A stretch of DNA of 64,000 nt from Cupriavidus sp. EM10 (lineage in GTDB: Bacteria; Pseudomonadota; Gammaproteobacteria; Burkholderiales; Burkholderiaceae): positions 2,480,001-2,544,000 of the forward strand of contig NZ_CP076060.1 of assembly GCF_018729255.1 (NCBI RefSeq), given 5' to 3'. Each line of letters opens with the position of its first letter. Position 1 is the first letter of the stretch. The translations under genes and the position numbers were made by a program. Shown here one piece after another: positions 1-7,777 of this stretch. Below the pieces are notes generated by a model, which was not told the DNA's origin, searched no databases, and saw only the letters and a list, made by a program, of their open reading frames with translations.

Positions 1-172
1 GTGGACCAGCGTCTACGCCCCGGTGAAGCTGTCGTTCGACTCGCACGTCAAGATCGACCAGCAGAACCAGCAGATGCAGCAGGTGGCCAACTACTTCGGC
101 AACGGTTCGGCCTTCCAGGACCACATGTCGAACAACGTCACGACGAACCAGTACGCCCAGAACAACGCCTGA
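1..172 (+). CDS. C-terminal end of a small Gln/Asn-rich protein (5' end outside window)
   Basis: The frame is already open at base 2 and stops with TGA at 170-172, so only the last 56 codons are visible and the start lies outside the window. The visible part has no Cys and is rich in Gln and Asn. Its segment VKIDQQNQQMQQVANYF resembles ININQSVQQLQQVNVAAF in the core of the next gene, 91 bases downstream. I infer that it is a paralogue of that double-glycine-leader gene, but its own leader cannot be seen. No function is recognised. Confidence 0.55.
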   Translation, partial: WTSVYAPVKLSFDSHVKIDQQNQQMQQVANYFGNGSAFQDHMSNNVTTNQYAQNNA

Positions 173-262
173 GCGCGTCGCCGGCGGCGGGCCCCGGCAT
201 CCAGCCGCCCGCCGCCGACGACACACGCTGAATCCGCTGAACCTGCATTCAAGGAGTCCACC

Positions 263-529
263 ATGTCATCGATCATCGTCCGCGACCTTGCCGTCAGCAA
301 GGACCTCGACCAACAGTCGCTGTGCGCCATCCGTGGCGGCGCAGACTGGTTCGGCAAGATTGCCGCAGCCGGCCCGCTGGTCAACATCAATATCAACCAG
401 AGCGTGCAGCAGCTGCAGCAGGTGAACGTTGCCGCCTTCAACGACAACAAGATCGTCGGCGTCGACCTGGGCAAACTGGCGCTCAACATCAAGCCGACGC
501 AATGGGGCGGCAACCTGGCGGTAGCTTGA
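263..529 (+). CDS. Small protein with double-glycine (GG) leader, Gln/Asn-rich core
   Basis: This gene encodes 88 aa. The start is set by a good Shine-Dalgarno sequence, AAGGAG at 251-256, seven bases before the ATG. Residues 1-26 look like a double-glycine leader of the type cleaved by C39-peptidase ABC exporters: acidic/hydrophobic (RDL at 7-9, DLD at 14-16) and ending AIRGG, with Gly-Gly at 25-26. The next small gene has GG at the same positions and shares about 12 of the first 27 residues. The predicted core of 62 aa is rich in Asn, Gln, Val and Ile and has no Cys, so it is not a lanthipeptide-like core. Export or self-assembly is an inference; no exporter gene is visible in the window. 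Confidence 0.7.
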   Translation: MSSIIVRDLAVSKDLDQQSLCAIRGGADWFGKIAAAGPLVNININQSVQQLQQVNVAAFNDNKIVGVDLGKLALNIKPTQWGGNLAVA

Positions 530-681
530 ACGCTGCGCGTCCAGGGGCGGTCCTGCCGCGTGCACGGCGCATGCGGCAGGACTGCTCGCCTATACTGAAT
601 CGGGCCCGCGCCTGCCCCGGCGCTGCCCGACCGGCGCCATTCCGGCCGGCCGCGGCAAGGCCCGCATGCTGGAGACACGCC

Positions 682-897
682 ATGGCAGTCATCGTCATCA
701 AGGATTTGTCGGAAAACACGGATCTCGACCGCGAGGCCATGACCGCCATCATCGGCGGCGCGCGGCTGGCAGGCAGCTACCGCTGGCAGGCGCACCGACG
801 TCCTATGCTTACGCGACTGGTCCAGTATCCGGAGGGATTCCCCGGCACATCGCAGGTTGCAGGGCAGGAACGGGAGACCACGCCCGCGCACAAGTGA
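682..897 (+). CDS. Small protein with double-glycine (GG) leader, second paralogue
   Basis: This gene encodes 71 aa, with GGAGAC at 671-676 as ribosome binding site. Its first 26 residues parallel the leader of the gene at 263: KDL at 7-9, DLD at 14-16, and a terminal TAIIGG with Gly-Gly at 25-26. The part after GG is basic and quite different (RLAGSYRWQAHRRP, then LVQYPEGFPG), so leader and core evolve separately, as expected of a secreted or processed peptide family. A strong hairpin terminator lies 37 bases downstream. Function is unknown. A frameshift in the core cannot be excluded, given the many homopolymer indels elsewhere in this sequence. Confidence 0.65.
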   Translation: MAVIVIKDLSENTDLDREAMTAIIGGARLAGSYRWQAHRRPMLTRLVQYPEGFPGTSQVAGQERETTPAHK

Positions 898-933
898 GCG
901 CGAGGCCACTGGTCGAATAACCAGAAACAAGAA

Positions 934-961
934 AAAGCCCGCCAAGCAATTGGCGGGCTTT
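934..961 (+). terminator. Intrinsic terminator after the GG-leader genes
   Basis: A perfect 12-bp stem, AAAGCCCGCCAA / TTGGCGGGCTTT, with a GCAA loop. It ends the transcription unit of the small leader-peptide genes. Confidence 0.8.
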
Positions 962-1714
962 GGTTGCGGACGGGCCCGGACTTCCTGGGTCTGCGTCACC
1001 GGCTGCTTCCGGTCATTCTTGTGCCAGGCATGTTTCCCATGGATTCCGCCCATGAAGCGGACGCCCATCCGGACCACCCGGACAGTCGGAGGAAACCTGG
1101 CGGTGGCATCAATGACCGCAAGGCCGGAGGCGAGCGGCAAGCGAACCTTGCCAAAGGCAATATCAGCGGGACATGTTGTCGTCCGCCCGTACGGGCATCG
1201 ATGCCCGCGACTGCAGTATAGGCAGCGCTCCTCGACATGCAAGCAATGCCCCGGCCGCTTCCACTTACGTTTGCTTACGATGTCCTGTGTCATTCCGGCT
1301 TGCGCGGTGCAACAAAAATTCAACGTTCTGCTATACTGCGCGCCGTGAGTTTCGCACTGTGAGTTCCGCACCGCGCCCAAAGGCACCACGCCGTGGCGTA
1401 TCCGCTACCTCCCAAGATCTGCTCCCTGCCTCTGTCATCACACGAAGTATCAGACAGGTGCCTGGCCAGAACGCACCGCTCACCTGACGCTGCCTCGTCT
1501 CCGATCCTGATAACAGCCCGAATTGCTGTTTGCCTGCCAGGGATAATCGGCTGGATTGCCTGAATTGCCAGCCGCCCCTGCCTGCCGCCGTCTTGCCAGC
1601 TGAGTCTGTCGAACGGCCTACCGATTGGCGCCGAAGCCTTTTTCAAGACTTTGCACTTGCGCCCACCCTTTGCGCACACTGCCCTGGGGTGCATGCATTT
1701 TTAATACGTACGAC
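962..1714. other. 753-bp intergenic region and long leader before the DEAD-box gene
   Basis: No convincing gene was found on either strand. A minus-strand open frame covers part of it, but its composition is that of random GC-rich DNA. The region holds a possible promoter at 1308-1337, which would give the helicase gene a 5' leader of about 370 bases. A long untranslated leader is common for RNA-helicase genes that are autoregulated or cold-induced, but nothing here proves that. Confidence 0.4.
1308..1337 (+). promoter_or_regulatory. Possible sigma-70 promoter upstream of DEAD-box helicase
   Basis: TATACT at 1332-1337 is a near-consensus -10 element. An 18-base spacer separates it from a weak -35 (TGCAAC, 1308-1313). 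The same weak -35 hexamer occurs upstream of the TATAAT before the manganese riboswitch. Confidence 0.35.
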
Positions 1715-3616
1715 ATGACCCAGCACGAAGATTTCCGTGCGGAGCAGCCTTTTGCTTCCGCCGACGACGCCAATGCCACGCCCGCCGCTGCCGTGAGCCC
1801 GCTCGACAAGCTCGACGCGATGCTCAACGCCGATGCAGCTCCGGCCGCGCAAGCGTCGGAAACCCCGGCCGCGGAGAGCGGCTTTGCAAACCTTGGCCTG
1901 GACGCCGCCATCCTGCGCGCCCTGGCCGAAGCCAACTACAACAACCCCACCCCGGTCCAGGCCCAGGCGATTCCCGCCTTCCTGGCTGGCCGCGACCTGC
2001 TGGTCTCGAGCCAGACGGGTTCGGGCAAGACCGCCGCGTTCATGCTGCCGGCCATCCAGCGCATCAGCGAAAAGCCGGCGCCGAACCGTCCGACCGAACC
2101 GGCCAAGCGCATGAAGGGCAAGCGTCCTCGCCCGGCCGCCGCCCAGCCGTCGCTGCTGGTGCTGACGCCGACGCGTGAACTGGCCCTGCAGGTGACCGAG
2201 GCCGCCGCCAAGTACGGCCGCCATCTGCGCCGCATCGTGTGCGCCAGCATCCTGGGCGGCATGCCCTATCCGAAGCAGCTGGCCATGCTGTCGCGCATGC
2301 CGGACATCCTGGTGGCAACGCCGGGCCGTCTGCTGGACCACATCGAAGCCGGCCGCATCGACCTGTCCGCGCTGGACATGCTGGTGTTCGACGAAGCCGA
2401 CCGCATGCTCGACATGGGCTTTGCCGACGATATCGACGCCATCGTGGCCGCCACGCCGGCATCGCGCCAGACGCTGATGTTCTCGGCCACGCTGGACGCC
2501 CGTATCGGCCAACTGGCCTCGCGCCAGCTGCGCGACCCGCAACGCATCGAGATCGCCGCCGCCCGCGCCGATCACAGCAACATCGAACAGCGCCTGCACT
2601 TCACCGACGACATGTCGCACAAGGAACGCCTGCTCGACCACCTGCTGCGCGATTCGTCGCTGAAGCAGGCCATCGTGTTCACGGCCACCAAGCGCGACGC
2701 CGATTCGCTGGCCGAGCGCCTGTCGGATACCGGCTTTGCCGCCGGTGCCCTGCACGGCGACATGACGCAAGGCGCGCGTAACCGCACGCTGACGGCCCTG
2801 CGCCGCGGCAACCTGCGCGTGCTCGTGGCCACCGACGTGGCCGCGCGCGGCATCGACGTGCCCGATATCACCCACGTGGTGAACTTCGACCTGCCCAAGC
2901 AGGCGGAAGACTACGTGCACCGTATCGGCCGTACCGGCCGTGCCGGCCGCTCGGGTATCGCCATCAACCTGGTGAACCATGGCGACATGTTCCAGTGGCG
3001 CCGTATCGAGCGCTTCACGAACCACCGCATCGACGCATCGGTGATCGAGGGCCTGGAGCCGCGTCGCTCACCGAAGCCGCGTTCGAACTTCGGCGGCAAG
3101 CCGGGCGGCCGTGATGGCTTCCGTGGCAATGGCGGCGGCTATCGTGGCAACAACGGTGGCAACGGTGGCGGCTACCGTGGCAACAACGGTGGCAACCGCG
3201 AAGGCGGCGAGCGCAGCTTTGGCGGCGGCAACTCCGGCGAGCGCCGCTTCAGCAATGACGGCAATCGTGGTGGCTTTGGCGACCGTGGCGCCCGCAGCTT
3301 CGGCGACGACAACCGTGGCTTCGGCGACCGTGGCAACGGCGGCTTCGGCGACCGTGGCAACACTGGCTACCGTGGCCAGGGCCAGGGCCAGGGTCAAGGC
3401 CAGCAACGCAGCTTCGGCGACCGGAATTTCGGCGGCGAGCAGCGTTCGTACGGCAACCGTGACGGCCAGCCGCGCGACGGCAACCGTGGTGGCTTCGGCG
3501 GCGAGCGCAGCTTCGGCGACCGCAGCTTTGGCGACCGCAAGTTCGGCGACCGTGGCGATCGCGGCGGCTTCGGCGGCCAACGCAACGGCAACAGCCGCTC
3601 GCGCTACGAGCGTTGA
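1715..3616 (+). CDS. DEAD-box ATP-dependent RNA helicase with RG/GN-rich tail
   Basis: ATP-dependent RNA unwinding, probably in ribosome assembly or mRNA turnover in the cytoplasm. The 633-aa protein has the full motif set: a Q motif near 57-87, TGSGKT at about 101-106, PTREL at 152-156, DEAD at 226-229, SAT at 257-259, and HRIGRTGRAGR at 402-412. Residues from about 455 to the end form a low-complexity tail of Gly, Arg, Asn and Phe with repeated YRGNNGGN and FGDRG units, typical of RNA-binding tails in RhlE-like helicases. An open frame extends upstream to a TTG at 1625, but the ATG at 1715 gives the conserved N-terminus. A second RhlE lies at 20.3-21.8 kb. Confidence 0.9.
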   Translation: MTQHEDFRAEQPFASADDANATPAAAVSPLDKLDAMLNADAAPAAQASETPAAESGFANLGLDAAILRALAEANYNNPTPVQAQAIPAFLAGRDLLVSSQTGSGKTAAFMLPAIQRISEKPAPNRPTEPAKRMKGKRPRPAAAQPSLLVLTPTRELALQVTEAAAKYGRHLRRIVCASILGGMPYPKQLAMLSRMPDILVATPGRLLDHIEAGRIDLSALDMLVFDEADRMLDMGFADDIDAIVAATPASRQTLMFSATLDARIGQLASRQLRDPQRIEIAAARADHSNIEQRLHFTDDMSHKERLLDHLLRDSSLKQAIVFTATKRDADSLAERLSDTGFAAGALHGDMTQGARNRTLTALRRGNLRVLVATDVAARGIDVPDITHVVNFDLPKQAEDYVHRIGRTGRAGRSGIAINLVNHGDMFQWRRIERFTNHRIDASVIEGLEPRRSPKPRSNFGGKPGGRDGFRGNGGGYRGNNGGNGGGYRGNNGGNREGGERSFGGGNSGERRFSNDGNRGGFGDRGARSFGDDNRGFGDRGNGGFGDRGNTGYRGQGQGQGQGQQRSFGDRNFGGEQRSYGNRDGQPRDGNRGGFGGERSFGDRSFGDRKFGDRGDRGGFGGQRNGNSRSRYER

Positions 3617-3650
3617 TCGGCTGACCGGCTGATTGGTCGATCTGAAAACA

Positions 3651-3677
3651 AAAAAGCACCTGCGGGTGCTTTTTTTG
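3651..3677 (+). terminator. Intrinsic terminator of the DEAD-box gene
   Basis: The 10-bp stem AAAAAGCACC / GGTGCTTTTT with loop TGCG is followed by further T residues, 34 bases after the stop codon. Confidence 0.85.
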
Positions 3678-3687
3678 TTTTTCGCTG

Positions 3688-3834
3688 CCGCCCTCTCCCG
3701 TCTTTGCTCCCCTCTCCCGCTTGCGGGAGAGGGGCTGGGGTGAGGGTAGGCGCTTGGTTCAAGATGATCCGCAATTTGAACCGCCTTGCCCTCACCCCGA
3801 CCCTCTCCCGTTCTACGGAGAGGGGAGCAAGCAT
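3688..3834. repeat. Compound REP-like element (two inverted GC-rich palindromes)
   Basis: The left unit is a perfect 12-bp palindrome, CCCCTCTCCCGC tt GCGGGAGAGGGG (3709-3734), followed by CTGGGGTGAGGGT. The right unit (about 3790-3834) is the same sequence inverted, CCTCACCCCGACCCTCTCCCG, ending in its own CGGAGAGGGG arm. Between them GGTTCAA and TTGAACC also pair. The whole therefore forms one long imperfect hairpin, the architecture of a REP doublet (REPIN). It lies between convergent genes. Shorter relatives occur at 11841, 38404, 56434 and 62960. Confidence 0.75.
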
Positions 3835-3848
3835 GCGTCATAGTTTCT

Positions 3849-5089
3849 TCAAACCGCGCACGTCCGGAACCCTACGAACGCCACATCGTCTTCCGGCAGC
3901 AAGGCCGTGCGGGCCCGCACGTGGCGCAACCGGGCCGGGCTGGCGAACGACACGCCGCGTACTGCCTGGTGCGTGCCGAAGCGGCCGATGATCTCGCCGT
4001 CGGTCGGCTCGGCGGCAAAGCCGAGGTACGGCTCGTACGGCGAGGCGGTCCATTCGCGCAACGTGCCCCACTGCAGGCCGCGATTCTGCACGGCCGCCAG
4101 CTCCCATTCGACTTCCAGCGGCAGGCGGCGCCCGGCCCAGACACACCAGGCCTGCGCCTCGAACAGCGTGACGTGACGCACCGGCTCGTCGGGATTGAGC
4201 GTGCGCTCCGTGCCGAAGCGCGACACCACCCAGCTGCGGCTGACCGCATGGCGCGCCCAGTATCGCGGGGCCGAGCGTTCCTGCGTCATCAGCCATTGCC
4301 GGCCGGCGGTGGACCAGTACGACGGATGCTCGTAGCCGTGGTCTTCCACGAATTCCAGGAACTGGGCATTGGTGACCAGCGCGGCATCCATCTCGAACGC
4401 CGGTACGTAGATCTTCTGCGCCGGCACTTCATCGGGCCAGGCAAAGCCATCGGCGTCGGGCCAGCCCTGCGTGAAATTACCGCCCGGGAAATGCAGCGTG
4501 CCGGACGACTGCACGGCCGCTACCGGGGCGACCGCGGCCGGCTCCGCCGGTGCCAGCTCCAGTGCCTGCAGCAACGTGGCGATGGTCTCGCCCTGCACGT
4601 CCTCGAAGTAGAGCGCCCGGCGGAACGGATACAACGTGGCGTCGTCGTCGTCGGGCAGCAGCGCGATGCGCCGCAGCAGGCCGTCCAGCACCCTGGCGGC
4701 GTATTGCTTGACCACTGCCACGTCGGGCAGCGCGATTTCCCAGCGCTCGTCCGGCCCAATGCGGTCGGGATCGAACCATTCGTCGGCGCCATCGAGCAGC
4801 GACGGCTCGCTGGCCACCGGCAGCCGGATGCCGCCCTGCTCCAGGTGACGCACACCACGCAGGCACCACCATTCGGCATGCCAGGCGATATTGCCGAGCG
4901 TCCACAGCGGCGGATTGGCATCGTACTGGCGCGTGACGGTCCAGCCCTTGCGGGTCAGGCCGAAGGCACCCAGCCACGCCAGCGTGCGGTTGCGCGATTC
5001 CACCAGTGCCTGTGCCAACCCTCGCGCGGCAGCCGGCGCGCGTCGGGCCAGGCCGCCGTGCCGCCGGTGAAGTGGAGATCGGGAAGCAT
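3849..5089 (-). CDS. EgtB/SenA-like sulfoxide-synthase homologue beside egtD (one-base frameshift)
   Basis: The family joins a thiol or selenosugar to hercynine (ergothioneine or selenoneine synthesis). An N-terminal DinB-like domain (about 25-190) is followed by an FGE-sulfatase-like domain (about 200-413). Family landmarks are NPPLW, RLPLEVEWELAA, LREWTASPYEPYLGF and a terminal FVGFRTC. The iron-binding motif HX3HXE is replaced by FEDVQGE (Phe162, Gln166), and the usual LGH reads LGN (Asn67), so all three expected histidine ligands are missing. The protein must begin at the ATG at 5089 (MLPDLHF) or the in-frame ATG at 5104. That frame and the main frame meet only if one base is added to the CCC run at 5019-5021. 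It is probably co-transcribed after egtD, 153 bases upstream. Catalytic activity is uncertain. Confidence 0.75.
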
Positions 5090-5257
5090 GGAGAAGCCGC
5101 TCATCGAGGTATCCGTGACAAAGGGTGGAGATCGGTGCCGGCCGGGCCGGCTGCGCGCATTATGACACCGCGCGCCCCGGCCTTCCGGCCAGCGCCCTTT
5201 CCCCCTGCTGGCGGCGCGGCTTACCGCCAGCCTGCCCTTCGCGCCCGGTCCGGCGCG

Positions 5258-6364
5258 TCAGCCGCGCGCGTGGAACACCGCGAACCAGCCTTGCGGATCG
5301 GTCCAGCTGACCGGGTCGGTAAAGCCGGCCGCTTCGAGCAGGATCGCGAAATCGTCCGGCCGGTACTTGTGCGAGTCCTCGGTATGGATGCGGTCCCCGG
5401 CCTGGAAGCGCCGTTCGCCGCCGGGCCAGCGCACGGTCACGTCGCGCTCGGCCTGCAGGTGCATCTGGATGCGCGATGCCTGCGTGTCGAACGTGGCCGC
5501 GTGGCGCCAGTCGGCCAGCGCAAAGTCGCTGCCGACGATGCGGTTCACGTTGCGCAGCACGTTGCGGTTGAACGCGGCGGTCACGCCCAGCGCATCGTCA
5601 TAGGCCGCCACCAGCGTCTCGGGGTCCTTGTACAGGTCCACGCCGATCAGCACGCCGTCGCCCGGCCCGGCCGCGGCGCGCAGCCGCTGCAGCAGCGCCA
5701 GGGCGTCGATCGGCGCGAAGTTGCCGATGCTGGAGCCGGGATAGAAGAACAGCCGGCGGCCACGCTTGACGTTGCTGGGCAGGTCCAGCGGGCCGCACAG
5801 GTCGGCGCCAAGCCCGAGCATCGGGATCTGCGGGTTCTGCTGCTGCAGCGACGCCAGCGTGCCGCGCAGGAATTCCACCGAGATGTCGAGCGCCACGTAC
5901 TGCGCCGGCTGCAGGCTGGGAAACAGGCGCGCGGCCTTCTGGCAGTTGCCGGCGCCCAGGTCGATCAGCACGCAGCCGCTACCCGCCCGGGCGGCGATGG
6001 CAGGCGCGGCCGTGGCGAAGATCGACGCCTCGGTGCGGGTGGGATAGTACTCGGGCAGGTCGGTGATGGCCTCGAACAGTCGCGAGCCCAGCACGTCGTA
6101 AAAGAACTTCGGACTGATACGCGCCTGCCCCAGGCGCAGCCCTTCCTCGATCTCGGTGCGCAGCGCGCCGCTGTCCTCGCGGTACTGCTGCACGAATTCG
6201 GGCTGCGGGGCCGCCCCGGACCGGGCATGGCCGTTGCCGACGACGATGCGCGGCTCCTGAGCAATGTCGGGCGCGGCGTGGCCGTTCTGGTGGTGGGAGT
6301 TGTTGCGGGAGTTATTGCGGTTCGAATGGGTGTCGGGCGTCTGAAGCGTAGTGGGGGCCGGCAT
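5258..6364 (-). CDS. egtD: L-histidine N-alpha-methyltransferase (EgtD)
   Basis: Trimethylates the alpha-amino group of histidine with SAM to give hercynine, the first step of ergothioneine-type pathways. The 368-aa protein carries the SAM-binding IDLGAGNCQKA, the FYPGSSIGNF segment that supplies the histidine-binding Asn, and IHTEDSHKY with the conserved Glu and Ser of the histidine pocket. The start ATG at 6364 is preceded by AAGGAC. The first 45 or so residues are an Asn/His-rich extension absent from the usual 320-aa enzymes. It is followed by the EgtB/SenA-like gene. No EgtE lyase, SenB or SenC gene lies nearby. Confidence 0.9.
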   Translation of the reverse strand: MPAPTTLQTPDTHSNRNNSRNNSHHQNGHAAPDIAQEPRIVVGNGHARSGAAPQPEFVQQYREDSGALRTEIEEGLRLGQARISPKFFYDVLGSRLFEAITDLPEYYPTRTEASIFATAAPAIAARAGSGCVLIDLGAGNCQKAARLFPSLQPAQYVALDISVEFLRGTLASLQQQNPQIPMLGLGADLCGPLDLPSNVKRGRRLFFYPGSSIGNFAPIDALALLQRLRAAAGPGDGVLIGVDLYKDPETLVAAYDDALGVTAAFNRNVLRNVNRIVGSDFALADWRHAATFDTQASRIQMHLQAERDVTVRWPGGERRFQAGDRIHTEDSHKYRPDDFAILLEAAGFTDPVSWTDPQGWFAVFHARG

Positions 6365-6608
6365 GACGGGTCCTTGTTGTCGATGGGCACTACGGTGAAT
6401 CCCTCTGAAGCCTCCGCGCCTGGCAGCCGGGGCTGCCTGCGGCCGGTCAGGGGTGCGCACCTGTCACGTCTGGTGCACACCTGCCGAACCGATCCACATA
6501 GGATAGGTGCATATGCTTATGCTTGCGTGACACGTTGCATCACTTTACAAACTGATCCGCACGGCATTCATGTCTGAAACTTGATACATACAAACCCCAA
6601 TCGGGCAG

Positions 6609-6639
6609 TGCAACATTTTTTTCGCAGTTCCCTTATAAT
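6609..6639 (+). promoter_or_regulatory. Promoter of the Mn riboswitch-terC transcript
   Basis: A perfect TATAAT at 6634-6639, with a weak TGCAAC -35 at 6609-6614. The expected transcript start near 6646 leaves a leader of about 300 bases that contains the riboswitch. Confidence 0.55.
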
Positions 6640-6700
6640 CGCCTCCAACGTGATCGCCGGAGCTTTCCGGCGGCCGCGATCCCTTCCAAAGAGGGAAGTA

Positions 6701-6823
6701 AAAGGGGAGTAGCTTGGGGCATCCGATGCCCTTAGCACAATCGTCATTCCGAGACGCATCGCTCGTCTCCGGTTGTGCTGACCCTGGCGCGCATTCCGCG
6801 CCAGTCAGTCGAGCAAGACCTTT
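6701..6823 (+). promoter_or_regulatory. yybP-ykoY (manganese-sensing) riboswitch aptamer
   Basis: The conserved 5' signature AAAGGGGAGTAGC begins at 6701 and the 3' partner GCAAGACCTTT ends at 6823, closing P1. Between them lie three hairpins: GGGCATC/GATGCCC; AGCACAA/TTGTGCT, which encloses the conserved CGTCA loop segment and an inner GAGACG/CGTCTC stem; and CTGGCGCG/CGCGCCAG. This is the class found upstream of alx and mntP in E. coli and of many TerC-family genes, where Mn2+ binding turns expression on. The expression platform is 6824-6952. It contains complementary CACCTGG and CCAGGTG segments and ends at the GAGGAG ribosome binding site (6942-6947). Confidence 0.88.
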
Positions 6824-6952
6824 GCACACCTGGTTTTTATGGTTTGCAAAGGCGATCCCGAACACTTCCGGCGCTCGCTGTAAATCCCAGGTGCAACAAA
6901 AACCCTTGCTGGCTCGATGGCCCGCAGCTTTTTTCGTACCTGAGGAGCGTAC

Positions 6953-7660
6953 ATGGAGTGGTTTACCGATCTGTTCACGATGCAGTTCCTGACAGCCCTG
7001 CTGTCGATCGTCGTCATTGACCTGGTCCTGGCTGGCGACAACGCCATCGTGATTGCCCTGGCGGCCCGCAACCTGCCGCCGCACCTGCAGAAGAAAGCCA
7101 TTGTCTGGGGCACCATCGGTGCCGTGGTGGTCCGTTCGGCCATGACGATTGGCGTGGTCTGGCTGCTCAAGATCCCCGGCCTGCTGCTGGTTGGCGGCCT
7201 GGCGCTGGTCTGGATTGCCTACAAGCTGCTGGCCGCCGAGGACGATGGCGACGAGCACGGCGCTGGCGCGGCCACGCTGATGGGTGCCATGAAGACCATC
7301 ATCATCGCCGACGCGGTGATGGGCGTGGACAACGTGCTGGCCGTGGCCGGCGCCGCGCATGGCAGCTTCCTGCTGGTGGTGCTGGGCCTGCTGATCAGTA
7401 TCCCGATCGTGGTCTGGGGTTCGAGCCTGGTGCTCAAGCTGATGTCGCGCTACCCGTCGATCATCTACATCGGCGCCGGCGTGCTGGCCTTCACCGCCGT
7501 CAAGATGATCCTGGGCGAGCCGATCACCAAGGCGTTCTTCGAGGCGCAGCCCGTCATCAAGTGGGGCCTGTACCTGGTCATCGTTGGCGGCGTGCTGGGC
7601 GCGGGTTACCTGACCCAGAAGCGTCGCGACGGCAACCAGAAGCCGGCGGAAAGCCACTGA
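6953..7660 (+). CDS. TerC/YjbE-family integral membrane protein, probable Mn2+ exporter
   Basis: A 235-aa inner-membrane protein with about seven hydrophobic segments. It has the TerC-family acidic membrane motifs [15 protein letters not shown] (about residues 25-39) and [14 protein letters not shown] (about 120-133), whose Asp and Asn residues are thought to coordinate the metal. The upstream Mn riboswitch argues that it exports manganese, as in E. coli Alx, rather than acting in tellurite resistance. The start is fixed by GAGGAG six bases upstream. A strong terminator follows, so it is probably a single-gene unit. Confidence 0.88.
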   Translation: MEWFTDLFTMQFLTALLSIVVIDLVLAGDNAIVIALAARNLPPHLQKKAIVWGTIGAVVVRSAMTIGVVWLLKIPGLLLVGGLALVWIAYKLLAAEDDGDEHGAGAATLMGAMKTIIIADAVMGVDNVLAVAGAAHGSFLLVVLGLLISIPIVVWGSSLVLKLMSRYPSIIYIGAGVLAFTAVKMILGEPITKAFFEAQPVIKWGLYLVIVGGVLGAGYLTQKRRDGNQKPAESH

Positions 7661-7686
7661 ACCGGCTGACCGGAAATACCGGAAAC

Positions 7687-7716
7687 GCAAAAAGCCGCCT
7701 TCGGGCGGCTTTTTGC
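7687..7716 (+). terminator. Intrinsic terminator of the terC-family gene
   Basis: GCAAAAAGCCGCC / GGCGGCTTTTTGC with a TTCG tetraloop: a classic rho-independent terminator with a T run. Confidence 0.92.
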
Positions 7717-7777
7717 TTTCAGGCTAAAATCCCGCTTTACGGCCCGCAGGCCGACATCACATTTCTACCCCGCGCCG

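Noticed and set aside
91..1389. A 432-codon minus-strand open frame across the GG-leader genes
   Set aside because: Its translation has no domain-like character and is antisense to two genes with good ribosome binding sites and a matching terminator. It is a by-product of GC-rich composition.
1702..1707. TAATAC as -10 element just before the DEAD-box start codon
   Set aside because: It lies only seven bases before the ATG and has no -35 at a useful distance.
3100..3610. Possible CRISPR-like repeat array
   Set aside because: The repeats are short, irregular and in frame with the helicase tail (Gly/Arg/Asn codons). There are no spacers of constant length.
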